Source: Pseudomonadota bacterium
Lineage (GTDB): Bacteria > Desulfobacterota > Syntrophorhabdia > Syntrophorhabdales > Syntrophorhabdaceae
Reading direction: 5' to 3'
Assembly (NCBI GenBank): GCA_026388315.1
Contig: JAPLKA010000015.1
Span: 1 to 45,922 of the forward strand
DNA: 45,922 nt
Made by a program: the position numbers and the translations under genes. This document shows positions 1 to 7,638 of this stretch, piece after piece (the first letter of the stretch is position 1; each line of letters begins with the position of its first letter). Under the pieces are notes generated by a model. The model made no database searches. It had not been told where the DNA came from and worked only from the letters and a program-made list of their open reading frames with translations.

Positions 1-2
1 AC

Positions 3-110
3 AATGAGAAAAATCACTCAATCCATCAGATTTGCCAAATGATGGGCATCTCCAAGCCCACGCTCTATAAATATATTGAAGCTGAACGGGAAGTTACAGC
101 GAAACCGTAA
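3..110 (+). CDS. C-terminal fragment of a serine recombinase (resolvase/invertase HTH)
   Basis: The window opens inside a reading frame with 35 codons before a TAA. The residues IHQICQMMGISKPTLYKYI form the typical C-terminal helix-turn-helix of Tn3/Hin-type serine recombinases, which binds the recombination-site arms. The catalytic domain would lie upstream of the window. The gene converges on the truncated PAS sensor gene and overlaps its stop by 17 bp, so the junction is probably a transposition boundary. Family assignment rests on this one motif only. Confidence 0.55.
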   Translation, partial: NEKNHSIHQICQMMGISKPTLYKYIEAEREVTAKP

Positions 111-130
111 ATTTCTGCGCGTTCGCCCCC
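93..130 (-). repeat. Candidate Tn3-family terminal inverted repeat
   Basis: Read on the minus strand from 130, the sequence begins GGGGGCGAACGCGCAG and runs on to a TAA near its inner end. Tn3-family 38-bp ends share a GGGG start, a CAG at about position 14 and TAA near the end. It lies exactly where the PAS gene loses its family C-terminus and beside a resolvase tail. Only one end is visible and no 5-bp target duplication can be tested, so this is inference. Confidence 0.3.
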
Positions 131-1632
131 GCTGGTCCAAATGGAGAAATAACATCATTAAGGTTTGTTTCAATTATATTCAAATAAGTTATATGGTTAG
201 GACTTAATCGGCTTTTCTTTAATTTGTCAATATATGGAAACACCAGCCTGCTGAGGTTTGTTACTATTTTTTCTTCAAGTTTGGCCTTGTCGTCACCTAT
301 TTTTTTAAGTAACACGTTAAGGGTAATATTCATTTCTTCAAGATTGTTTGACTTAATCAAAAGTTCCGCTTCCCTGTTCTCCAACACCTCTTCGGCCCTT
401 ATCCGTTCGATGATTCGGCCCACTCGCTCGGCAATTGCTTTTAGCAAGTGCTGTTCCTCTATAAGAAACGGCCCTTCATTACTTGCCTCCAACTCTTTCA
501 GATAACATGCCTTCACATCTCCAGCTAACCCTCCATTTACAACAATTTCTTGGGATAGCATCCAGGGCGTTTCCCGGAAACATGCTGTTTGAAAAGTTTG
601 TCCTTCCAGTATAATGCATGCAGCACTGATTTCTGGAAACTGTAAGGAAGGAGGGATAAGCATAGCGGTTCTCTTCAATATCTCCTCCAGAGAAATGCCT
701 GGCAATTCCATCAAGGTTGAAATACCATAAAGACAATTCAGTTCCTTATACCGTTTTTTGAGCGCCTCCTCCGCACGCTTACGCTCGGTAATGTCGTATC
801 CTTGCGCAATAGTTGCAAGGGGGATATTGCTATTGTAGGTAAATATAGTAGCTGAATTCCAGAGGAGTGTTCTGATAGCTCCGTCCACGTTGAGAATATC
901 GATTTCAACTGTTTCCCACCGTTCTCCTGTCAGGGTCTTGCGGATCAATTCCATATATCTTTCGATCCGGTCCGGCGGAAAAAGAATCTCAATAGATTTT
1001 CCGAGCACTTCTTCCGCTTTCCTCCCGGTGATTGACTCAAAGGCATGATTGAAACGGGTGATTTTTAGCTGTGGGTCCCAGGTAATAATGGGGGCGTTGG
1101 CATAATTGAACAAGTTATTCAGAAATTCATTGGTTTCCTGAAGATCTTCCTTCGATCGCTTACTTTCGGTAATGTCGCGAATAGTTCCTTGAAAACCAAT
1201 AATCTTTTCGGTGGAGTCTGTCCGTATATTTGATGTGATAAGCGTATAGGCAAGCGTGCCATCTTTCTTCCTTAATGTAACCGGATATTCCCGGGTACCT
1301 CCCGTCTCTTTGATGCATTTGATGTGGCGTTCCCGCTCTTCAGGGTCTGCGTAAAGATCGCTTATCTTAACTCTAAAGAGTTCCTCTCTGCTTTCATAAC
1401 CGAAAAATTCCACGGCTACGTCATTTGCGTCAACGAATGTCCCTTCATTTGTCGTGATGAAAATGCAGTCACGGGATGTGGCAAAGAATCGCCGGTATTT
1501 TTCTTCGCTTTCTTTCAGTTGGTCTGCCACCTGCTTGTTTTTTAATTCTGATTGTTCCAGTTCTTTGATTCTCTTTTTTAAGGCAGATATTTCTTTAGCC
1601 TCTGCTGGATTTGCCCTGGGTGCGTTTTTCAT
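94..1632 (-). CDS. PAS-PAS-GAF sensor protein, C-terminal output domain lost
   Basis: A 512-residue cytoplasmic sensor. It has an N-terminal coiled coil (about 15-45), a first PAS/PAC pair (about 45-155, ending ITESKRS), a second PAS/PAC (about 165-285, ending ITERKRAEEAL), a GAF-like region (about 295-415) and a second coiled coil. Relatives with this linker (SPNHITYLNIIETNLNDVISPF) normally continue into a LuxR-type HTH. Here that HTH is absent and the frame ends in 14 unrelated residues encoded by adjoining DNA. The ATG has a good ribosome site (GGAGACCAG). No histidine-kinase motifs are present, so it was probably a transcription regulator and is now likely non-functional. Confidence 0.8.
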   Translation of the reverse strand: MKNAPRANPAEAKEISALKKRIKELEQSELKNKQVADQLKESEEKYRRFFATSRDCIFITTNEGTFVDANDVAVEFFGYESREELFRVKISDLYADPEERERHIKCIKETGGTREYPVTLRKKDGTLAYTLITSNIRTDSTEKIIGFQGTIRDITESKRSKEDLQETNEFLNNLFNYANAPIITWDPQLKITRFNHAFESITGRKAEEVLGKSIEILFPPDRIERYMELIRKTLTGERWETVEIDILNVDGAIRTLLWNSATIFTYNSNIPLATIAQGYDITERKRAEEALKKRYKELNCLYGISTLMELPGISLEEILKRTAMLIPPSLQFPEISAACIILEGQTFQTACFRETPWMLSQEIVVNGGLAGDVKACYLKELEASNEGPFLIEEQHLLKAIAERVGRIIERIRAEEVLENREAELLIKSNNLEEMNITLNVLLKKIGDDKAKLEEKIVTNLSRLVFPYIDKLKKSRLSPNHITYLNIIETNLNDVISPFGPAGANAQKFTVSL

Positions 1633-1890
1633 CTGGTCTCCATATTGATCAAATAGTGCCGAGATGGATCAACGTTAGTATTTCATTATCATTATCACAT
1701 AACATTCTCATAAGGGTATGAAAAAATCTCCGTTTCTGTTTATTCGTTACCACGTGAAAGGTACTATGGTGTTTAAAATGCTGTCTTTGTAGACTTCAGG
1801 AAGGCTTTACTCCTGCCGCCAAATGACTATAATTAAATAAAATTCTGAGAATTGCGATCGGTAATCAAGCATTAAAAAAACTAACCTGAA
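1633..1890. other. Intergenic stretch without recognised genes
   Basis: AT-rich spacer between the PAS gene and a small hypothetical gene. No coding frame of note, no strong promoter and no terminator hairpin was seen. Confidence 0.5.
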
Positions 1891-2175
1891 TCAACCTTTG
1901 TGTATAAGCGGCTTTTCATCGGTCTTGTTTGTCTTTACTTTTAAAAGCAGCAAGTTTGGATTTTGACAATATTTCTTGAGAATATTTCCGGCCAAGACAG
2001 CTTCTTCCCATGTTTTGAAAGACCAGTGATAATCTTTGCGTCCTTGGTATTCTGTAGATTCGTCAAGTTCATACGATTTAGTCTCCAAGAGAATCTGATC
2101 CTCAAGTTTTTTGCCAAAGCTATCATATTGTATATGGATTATGACTTCGTAGTCGGGAAGACGCATTTCAATCAT
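1891..2175 (-). CDS. Small hypothetical protein
   Basis: A 94-residue acidic/basic mixed soluble protein with no recognised domain. It starts MIEMRLPDYEVIIHIQYD, suggesting an alternating beta structure followed by a helix (FKTWEEAVLAGNILKKY). No signal peptide or membrane segment. A GAGGG lies about 12 bases upstream of the ATG. Codon use is plausible, and the other frames here give only random-looking products. It stands alone between mobile elements and could be accessory. Function unknown. Confidence 0.5.
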   Translation of the reverse strand: MIEMRLPDYEVIIHIQYDSFGKKLEDQILLETKSYELDESTEYQGRKDYHWSFKTWEEAVLAGNILKKYCQNPNLLLLKVKTNKTDEKPLIHKG

Positions 2176-2400
2176 GATTATGTATACCCTCGGTTTACAT
2201 TATGTTCCAATTTCATTTAGATTTCAAGCTAAAATCAGGTATTGATTACGAGATGAAAGCGGGCATATTCATGAGCAACAACACATGCTCTCTTTCAGGG
2301 CATAACATATAAAACAACACATCCCGGCAGTCGTAGAATCTGTTTCTGAAGAAAAAGGCGGCTCCCCAAAGACCTTTATGTTTCTACACGTAATCAATGG
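2176..2400. other. Intergenic stretch, nothing recognised
   Basis: Spacer between the split recombinase gene and the small hypothetical gene. No motif that I can support. Confidence 0.4.
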
Positions 2401-3012
2401 TTATTTGCCGTGGAGAATATCCATCCAGCGTATCGCTTCATGCTCACTTACCTTGCCCAGGTAGATCTGTGTTGTCTTCAAGTCCTGATGGCGGAGTATC
2501 ACCTTTGACACGATTTCTAACGGTACTCCATTACGGCTTGCATAGGTTGCCGAGTATCTTCTGAGGTCGTGTGGAGATAGGGTAATCTGTAATTTACTTC
2601 CCAGCTTTTTGATGAATGTCCTTGCAGTTGAGTAGCAGATGGAAAATACACGGGTATCAGGGGACAGCCCTTTATGGGTTATATATTCGCTGAGACGCTT
2701 TGCCACCTGTTCCGGCATGAAGGCTACCTCCGACTCATTCCCGGACTTCGGGGTCTTGATGGTAAGCCTTCTTTCTGAGATATCGGATGCCTTTAAGCCA
2801 AGTAATTCTCCTATCCTTAACCCGCAGCGTGCCATAAGTTCCAGCATTAACCTGTTCCTCTGGTTCTTTGTGTTGTAAATCATCTCATCGACAATTTCTT
2901 TTTCAAGGATTGTCTTCGGTGTCTGCCTCGGCATCCTGAATGTCTTGAAAAGCAGAGGGGCATTGCATGGGTTCTTGAGATCTGGCAGACATTTTTCGAT
3001 GATGAAATTGAA
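2401..3012 (-). pseudogene. C-terminal part of a tyrosine recombinase split by the RIT element
   Basis: This piece encodes the catalytic domain of a XerD-like integrase: ARCGLRIGELLGL (first Arg), HDLRRYSATYA (H-x-x-R), LRHQDLKTTQIYLGK (His and the nucleophile Tyr). All catalytic residues are intact, but the N-terminal DNA-binding half lies 3.4 kb away at 6374-6604. Joining 6604-6374 to 3009-2401 gives 77 plus 202 codons and a stop in one continuous frame, reading KAFF then NFIIEKC, so the parent was about 279 residues. The frame can be extended into the RIT inverted repeat, but those residues are element-derived. Confidence 0.85.
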
Positions 3013-3013
3013 A

Positions 3014-3042
3014 AATAATGCAGACACTATTGTTATGCGGAG
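3014..3042 (+). repeat. RIT left terminal inverted repeat (29 bp)
   Basis: Starts AATAATGCAGACAC and ends TTGTTATGCGGAG. It is an exact reverse complement of 6321-6349. It contains TTATGCGG, a motif repeated at the other end and therefore a likely recombinase-binding unit. Confidence 0.9.
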
Positions 3043-3070
3043 CCCGCTGCTCGCGAGCCCCGCTAATACG

Positions 3071-4090
3071 TTATTCCGACCTCTTTTTACTCCGTGTAAA
3101 AGTGCCGGCCTGCAGTGAGGCAATCAGTTCATCGGTTGCCTTGAAGCGTCCGGATCGCAGTTTCGGGGCGACGATGGACTCTAACGTCTCGAGTTTGACC
3201 GAAGGATCGGCACGCGTGTACATTTCGGTTGTTTGCATACTCGCGTGGCCGAGCCAGAGCGAGACTTTTCTCAGATCGTTCGTGGCCTGCAGCACCGTGA
3301 GAGCGCAGGTGTGCCTCAGTACGTGGGGCGAAATCCGCTTTGTAGCAAGAGAAGGGCAGCGTTTCGCGGCAGTGCGAGCGTGTTTGTCCAGAATGTATTC
3401 GAAGCCGGATCGGGTCATCGGCTGGCCCCTTGCATTGAGAAAGAGTTCGGGCAGCAAAGCCGCACCCCTCACGGCCAACCACGCCTTAAGCGCTGCTGCC
3501 GTTTCTTTCCACAAGGGGAGGCACCGCTCTTTCCGCCCCTTGCCGTGAACACGCATACTCGCCTGCCCGTGAAGGGTCAGCTGATCCATGCGCAGCTCGA
3601 CGAGTTCGGAGACACGCAATCCTCCGGCAAAGCAGAGGTATAGCATGGCGCGGTCCCGGATGCCGTCCCGCGTGGTTGGTTCGGGAGCATCAAGGAGGGC
3701 CTTGATCTCCTCGACAGTAAGATGCCGGACAAGGCGGGTATCGGCTCTCTTGGCCGGAATCGCGAGAATGCGCCGTATCTGCTCTAATGCCTCCGGCACA
3801 CGGTATTCCAAGAAGTGCATGAACGACTTGATGGCAGCGAGCCGGCTATTCCTGGAACCCGGTCCATTGCCCCGCTCCGTTTCCAAGTAATCGAGGAACG
3901 CCGTCACGAGCCGTGCATCGAGCTGCTCGAGACAGAGTGCCGACGGGGGAATCTTGAACCTTTTACTCGCATAGACAAAAAGGAGTTTGAAAGCGTACGC
4001 ATAGGACGCACAGGTGTTGTCGCTCGCGGCCCGCTCCAAGGGCAAGCGTTCCCTGAGGTACGCGGTGATGTGCGGTGCGATCAGGGTCAT
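3071..4090 (-). CDS. ritC: RIT tyrosine recombinase, third gene (RitC)
   Basis: A 339-residue phage-integrase-family recombinase. The N-terminal core-binding domain spans about 1-105 and the catalytic domain about 115-310. Catalytic residues are visible: FAGGLRVSELVELR (Arg), GKGRKERCLPL (Lys in the beta turn), HVLRHTCA (H-x-x-R), LWLGHASMQTTEMYTRA (His and Tyr). The ATG overlaps the ritB stop as ATGA and has GGGAGGG six bases upstream, so translation is coupled. The C-terminus carries a basic tail (KLRSGRFKA, RSKKRSE). It is expected to act with RitA and RitB on the element ends; the division of labour is not known from sequence. Confidence 0.87.
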   Translation of the reverse strand: MTLIAPHITAYLRERLPLERAASDNTCASYAYAFKLLFVYASKRFKIPPSALCLEQLDARLVTAFLDYLETERGNGPGSRNSRLAAIKSFMHFLEYRVPEALEQIRRILAIPAKRADTRLVRHLTVEEIKALLDAPEPTTRDGIRDRAMLYLCFAGGLRVSELVELRMDQLTLHGQASMRVHGKGRKERCLPLWKETAAALKAWLAVRGAALLPELFLNARGQPMTRSGFEYILDKHARTAAKRCPSLATKRISPHVLRHTCALTVLQATNDLRKVSLWLGHASMQTTEMYTRADPSVKLETLESIVAPKLRSGRFKATDELIASLQAGTFTRSKKRSE

Positions 4091-4983
4091 GGTTGCCCTC
4101 CCGTGACGAAGGACTCAACACGCCGAGCGATACCTTCCATGAGCTCCGGCGTTGCTTCCAGATACCAGTAGGTATAAGAGACGCAGCTGTGGCCGAGGTA
4201 GGTCGAGAGTGCCACCATATGCTCCGCAATGCGGTCGCGACCATCAGGCGAGGTCTCCAGCGCCCTGACTGCAAAGGTGTGACGCAGTGAGTGCGGCGTG
4301 GGGCGAGGCCTCCGCTGTAGGCCGATTCTGTCCGCGGCTGACCTGAACACTTTCTCGACATCACCAATGAGCAGCGGCTTTCCTCGCAGCGACACGAACA
4401 CGTGGTCATCGAAGGGGGCGTGGGGAAGGCGGTATTCAAGATACCGCTCCAGTCCGGCACGAGCGGTTTGGTGCAAGGGCACGAGGCGACTCTTCCGGAA
4501 CTTGGAGTTCCAGATGAGCATGCCGTCGGGAGTGACATCCTCGAGGCGCAGGCGGATGGCTTCAGACACGCGCAGTCCCGTGCAGGCGAGCAAGGCGAAG
4601 AGCGTGCGGTAGGTCTGCCGCCGGAAAGGATGACTGGACTCGGCCGCCGCCTGGAGGAGCCGGACGATATCGAACGGAGAAAATATGTAGGGCCTGGACC
4701 TCGTGTAATGCTCGCTGCCAAAGACCGCCGGCGGTACCTGATGGGATGGATCCTCGGTATGAACATACCGGGCAAAACGAATCACGTGGCTGAGACGGCG
4801 TGCACGCTGGTGTACGGAGCGCGCCAATCCCGCCCACGCGATCGCGGTTTGCGAGCACACACAGTGTTTTCCTCTCGCCTCGGAGAAAACTGCAAAACTG
4901 CGTAAGAGGTTGCCTTGGGACTTGAGATCGAATCCGCACGCATTGCGTAGGGAGAGATATGACTCCACAGCATGGGTTAACAT
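4087..4983 (-). CDS. ritB: RIT tyrosine recombinase, second gene (RitB)
   Basis: A 298-residue tyrosine recombinase. Motifs: ACTGLRVSEAIRLRLED (Arg), NSKFRKSRLVPL (Lys), HSLRHTFAVRAL (H-x-x-R), TYLGHSCVSYTYWYLEA (His and candidate Tyr). The chosen ATG at 4983 has GGAGGTG six bases upstream and overlaps the ritA stop by 7 bp. An upstream in-frame start at 5001 would add six residues but lacks a ribosome site. It overlaps ritC by 4 bp. The spacing from the His to the Tyr is slightly longer than in RitA and RitC, because of the YTYWYLEA segment. Confidence 0.86.
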   Translation of the reverse strand: MLTHAVESYLSLRNACGFDLKSQGNLLRSFAVFSEARGKHCVCSQTAIAWAGLARSVHQRARRLSHVIRFARYVHTEDPSHQVPPAVFGSEHYTRSRPYIFSPFDIVRLLQAAAESSHPFRRQTYRTLFALLACTGLRVSEAIRLRLEDVTPDGMLIWNSKFRKSRLVPLHQTARAGLERYLEYRLPHAPFDDHVFVSLRGKPLLIGDVEKVFRSAADRIGLQRRPRPTPHSLRHTFAVRALETSPDGRDRIAEHMVALSTYLGHSCVSYTYWYLEATPELMEGIARRVESFVTGGQP

Positions 4984-6200
4984 GGTTGCACCTCCGGCCA
5001 CGCTTGAGCGATCCGTTTAAGGGCGGTTACATCTACTTTGGCGTAGATCTCTGTCGCCACGATGGAGCGGTGCCGGAGAACGTTCGCAATGTCCTGAAGT
5101 GACGCTCCATGCCGGAGCATGGCAGTTGCCGCAGAATGGCGGAGCACATGAGCCGCACCGCCCGAACAAGAGACTCCTGCCCTGTACATCGCCCGAGTAA
5201 CAATAGTCGAGACGGCAGCGGAGGACGCGAAGGGGTGAAAAGGTGCGCGAAGGCATGGGAACATCACATCGGTGTTGGCTTTAGGACGGCTTGTTTTCAG
5301 ATAATTCACGATTGCATCGCCAACCTCCTGGGTCAGCGGCAGTTGCGTCTCGCGGCCACCCTTTCCGGACACCCGTACGGCAGCTTCTTTCCAGTCGATA
5401 TCGGCCAGACGAAGGTGAACGATATCTCCCGCCCGAAGTCCCAGACGGGCGAGGAGAAGCAGAATCGCGCGATCCCGCCTGCCAACGGGCGTAGACCGGT
5501 CACAGGAATATATGATCCGTTCCACGTCTTCCGGCGGGAGGTACCGCGGAAGAGAAGAAAGGCGCCAATGGGCCAGGGTGGGAATGGCTGCTTCAAGGCT
5601 GGCGGCACATTTTCCTTCAGAGATGAGAAAGCGAAGGAACATGCGAAGAGCCGTTGTGTGCTTCTTTGTTCTCGCCCATCCCGATTGCTGGCTTGTCTCG
5701 AGGACAAACTGTCGCAGCCCCTGTGCATCAAACCTGCTCGGATCTTCTCCGAGACGTTTCAGCAACGCCCGAATGCAGGAGCCGTAATGGTACAGGGTAT
5801 CGTCACAGCTTCCCCGCTGTTGCCTCATCCACCGCAGGAAAGCGACGAGCAGAGGAGGAGCCTGATTTGGTTCAATGGAGGTGGAACCCGTGCTGCGCAG
5901 ATAGTTTAAAAACAATCGCGCGCCTGCGAACAAGTCCGATTGGAGGGTAGGACCAAAACCCACACATCGGCAACGGTGCTGACCGAAACGCTTAAGAAGA
6001 TCTTCAGTAAAATCAGAGACCGGTACCCTTTTGCAGTCCATCCAATGAAGCAGATGCTTCGCCGCCCTGAAGCGCCTTCGGATGGTTACTTCGCCATAAC
6101 CCGCTTGGCAGAGCTCTCTGGCAAACCCTTCAAGCAACGAACCGTGCGGTCCTTCCCGGAGCACTTGCATTCGTTGGCTCTTAAAAAAATGTTCCAGCAT
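4977..6200 (-). CDS. ritA: RIT tyrosine recombinase, first gene (RitA)
   Basis: A 407-residue recombinase, the longest of the trio as usual for RIT elements. It has an N-terminal extension (about 1-110), a SAM-like core-binding domain (about 115-205) and a catalytic domain (about 215-400). Catalytic residues: ARLGLRAGDIVHLR (Arg), GKGGRETQLPL (Lys), HVLRHSAATAML (H-x-x-R), VLRHRSIVATEIYAKVD (His and Tyr). The start has AGGAGG seven bases upstream. It is the promoter-proximal gene; about 120 bp between the start and the right repeat contain repeated TATGCGGTGT and AACCCTCT motifs that could bind the recombinases and regulate expression. Confidence 0.87.
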   Translation of the reverse strand: MLEHFFKSQRMQVLREGPHGSLLEGFARELCQAGYGEVTIRRRFRAAKHLLHWMDCKRVPVSDFTEDLLKRFGQHRCRCVGFGPTLQSDLFAGARLFLNYLRSTGSTSIEPNQAPPLLVAFLRWMRQQRGSCDDTLYHYGSCIRALLKRLGEDPSRFDAQGLRQFVLETSQQSGWARTKKHTTALRMFLRFLISEGKCAASLEAAIPTLAHWRLSSLPRYLPPEDVERIIYSCDRSTPVGRRDRAILLLLARLGLRAGDIVHLRLADIDWKEAAVRVSGKGGRETQLPLTQEVGDAIVNYLKTSRPKANTDVMFPCLRAPFHPFASSAAVSTIVTRAMYRAGVSCSGGAAHVLRHSAATAMLRHGASLQDIANVLRHRSIVATEIYAKVDVTALKRIAQAWPEVQPC

Positions 6201-6320
6201 GACGTGCCCTCCTTTAATGGTAGATTGAGAGAAATGTCATTATTATGCGGTGTAAACGACCCCGCACGGCAACTTTAACCCTCTGAACCTATTGTACTAT
6301 GCGGTGTCCTATAACCCTCT
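6201..6320. promoter_or_regulatory. RIT right-end internal repeats upstream of ritA
   Basis: Between the ritA start and the right repeat, TATGCGGTGT occurs at about 6244 and 6298 and TAACCCTCT at about 6278 and 6312. With the repeats themselves this gives several GCATAA/TTATGC units near this end. They are likely recombinase-binding sites that may also autoregulate ritABC. No clear -35/-10 pair was found. Confidence 0.4.
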
Positions 6321-6349
6321 CTCCGCATAACAATAGTGTCTGCATTATT
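6321..6349 (-). repeat. RIT right terminal inverted repeat (29 bp)
   Basis: Exact reverse complement of 3014-3042. It directly abuts a 32-bp palindromic site (6348-6379) that is not present at the left end. Confidence 0.9.
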
Positions 6350-6379
6350 CTTCTTATGCAGTTCAGCGCATAAGAAGAA
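6348..6379. repeat. Palindromic recombinase-type site at the RIT/host junction
   Basis: TTCTTCTTATGC, an 8-bp spacer, then GCATAAGAAGAA: two perfect 12-bp inverted arms. Arm and spacer sizes are those of tyrosine-recombinase core sites. The outer TTCTTC belongs to the host gene and the remainder to the element, so the site spans the junction. Confidence 0.6.
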
Positions 6380-6604
6380 CGCCTTCAGTTGGGCATACCT
6401 TAATCTTCTGGTGGATTTTGATAATGTTTTTGTCATCTGTTCCAGGAAGTGATAGATCTCGTCCGGTTTTATAGAATCGAGATCACGATCAGAGAAAACA
6501 GAGTCGAAATGCTGTAATAAAAACCTGTAGCTGTCCACAGTCCTTTTTCTATGGTTTGACTGCTGGTAAAACCTGAATAATGATATTGCCTCTTTTACGT
6601 TCAT
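6374..6604 (-). pseudogene. N-terminal part of the split tyrosine recombinase
   Basis: Encodes the core-binding (SAM-like) domain of the host integrase: MNVKEAISLFRFYQQ, then IKPDEIYHFLEQMTKTLSKSTRRLRYAQLKAFF, where the element begins. Its frame runs on through the RIT end to a stop at 6275, giving about 32 meaningless residues. The start has GAGGTAG upstream. Together with 2401-3012 it makes a full-length XerD-like protein. As it stands the gene is broken. Confidence 0.8.
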
Positions 6605-6713
6605 AACTACCTCCTCGTTTTTGAAGGTCTCTGGGGATAATAGTATATGCCAAAAATATTGATTACGAATATTGAGTTTGGATGCAATACTAAAACGTCC
6701 ATAGGATCATAGC

Positions 6714-6742
6714 TTGACTATACACCATAATGGTGTTATTAT
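6714..6742 (+). promoter_or_regulatory. Sigma-70 promoter of mqsRA
   Basis: TTGACT (6714-6719), a 17-bp spacer, TATTAT (6737-6742). The predicted transcription start, about 7 bases after the -10, falls on the ATG of mqsR at 6749. Confidence 0.75.
6722..6736. promoter_or_regulatory. Operator palindrome inside the mqsRA promoter spacer
   Basis: ACACCAT-A-ATGGTGT, a perfect 7-bp-arm palindrome lying wholly between -35 and -10. MqsA-type antitoxins repress their own operon through such palindromes, so this is the likely MqsA site. Confidence 0.65.
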
Positions 6743-6748
6743 TACCGT

Positions 6749-7066
6749 ATGGCGGAAAAGAGAAAACCAACCTATGATCTTCAAGCATTCAAGGCTGTGT
6801 TTTCAACAGTGCAAAAACTCGCTGTTACAGGCTCGGCGTTAAGAAGTGCTTCTGCTCTCGGGTTTGGACGTTCAGAGATTGTTGAAACAATAAAGACCAT
6901 GCAGCGTGAGCACTTCTATAAATCAATGACGTCATATGCCGACAGCCAACTATGGCAGGATGTATACCATGTTCCCTCGTCCGTTGGTCTTTTATACGTC
7001 AAATTCACCGCCGACGTTTTGACTGAGTTTTTACTTTTATCCTTTAAGGAGAAGAACGATGAATAA
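6749..7066 (+). CDS. mqsR: MqsR-family toxin, mRNA interferase
   Basis: A 105-residue RelE-fold toxin. It aligns with E. coli MqsR from the first residues (MAEKRKPTYDLQAFK) through HFYKSMTSYADSQLWQDVYHV and the C-terminal VLTEFLLLSFKEK. Known family members cleave mRNA at GCU sites. The toxin precedes its antitoxin and overlaps it by 8 bp, the usual mqsRA order. No Shine-Dalgarno is visible; the promoter predicts a leaderless transcript starting at this ATG, which would keep toxin synthesis low. No alternative start fits the family. Confidence 0.88.
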   Translation: MAEKRKPTYDLQAFKAVFSTVQKLAVTGSALRSASALGFGRSEIVETIKTMQREHFYKSMTSYADSQLWQDVYHVPSSVGLLYVKFTADVLTEFLLLSFKEKNDE

Positions 7067-7508
7067 TCCTGTTTGTCCAAAAACCGGTGCACCGATGCAC
7101 CGGGGCACACGCACCATGACTCTCACCTATAAAGATGAAAGCATTACATTTGACATGCCCGGGTGGTATTGCGATACATCAGATGAGAGTATCCATACGG
7201 GACAGGATATGAAAGTCTCTGATCGAATACTTAACAGTCTTAAGGCACGTGTTGAGGGTTTGCTTGAACCCGAGGAAATACGCCGCATCCGAAAAAAACT
7301 TGCCATAAATCAGACAGAAGCTGGACATATGATCGGCGGCGGTCCTCGTGCTTTTCAAAAATATGAATCCGGAGATTTGCTGCCAAGTCGAGCAATCAGC
7401 AGCGCCCTCGTGCTCCTTGATCATAATCCCGAGGGTTTAACGGTTCTTCAAAAACGGCAGATCAGAACAACTTATCGTGGAAGAAAGAATTGGCCGCTGG
7501 AACGTTAA
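7059..7508 (+). CDS. mqsA: MqsA-family antitoxin and autorepressor
   Basis: A 149-residue two-domain antitoxin. The N-terminal toxin-binding domain (about 1-65) includes CPKTGAPMHRGT and GWYCDTSDESI. The C-terminal Xre/HTH domain (about 70-135) includes LAINQTEAGHMIGGGPRAFQKYESG, close to the E. coli MqsA recognition helix. Two of the four zinc cysteines of E. coli MqsA are replaced (Thr in the first pair, Ser in the second), so the N-domain may fold without zinc. A tail (RTTYRGRKNWPLER) extends past the usual end. The ribosome site AAGGAGAAGAACG lies inside mqsR, so translation should exceed that of the toxin. Confidence 0.88.
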   Translation: MNNPVCPKTGAPMHRGTRTMTLTYKDESITFDMPGWYCDTSDESIHTGQDMKVSDRILNSLKARVEGLLEPEEIRRIRKKLAINQTEAGHMIGGGPRAFQKYESGDLLPSRAISSALVLLDHNPEGLTVLQKRQIRTTYRGRKNWPLER

Positions 7509-7638
7509 TTAATCTGTATGGTGATGTATGGTTCTGCTTTTGGCAAGCTGTACGTATAGCATCTACAAACAAAGCATAGGGGTTTTTGGCTGTGATCGTC
7601 GATTATGGATTGAAATCAACAAATAGCATAAATATGGT

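Larger units (their letters stand above)
3013..6373. mobile_element. RIT (recombinase-in-trio) element
   Basis: Three consecutive, translationally overlapping tyrosine recombinase genes on one strand lie between perfect 29-bp inverted repeats (3014-3042 and 6321-6349). This is the defining layout of RIT elements. The element interrupts a tyrosine recombinase gene between a Phe-Phe and an Asn codon, and the two host fragments rejoin in frame without it. It looks visibly GC-richer than the flanks. The right end carries 24 bp more than the left before the host frame resumes, including half of a palindromic site. All three recombinases keep their catalytic residues, so the element may still be active. 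Confidence 0.87.

Noticed and set aside
3018-6278. Several plus-strand open frames inside the RIT genes (for example 5109-5909)
   Set aside because: They are antisense to three catalytically complete recombinases with good ribosome sites; their translations show no domain and are a by-product of high GC.
2401-6604. Integron or prophage integration module
   Set aside because: Three adjacent recombinases with terminal repeats fit a RIT element; no attC sites, cassettes or phage genes are present.
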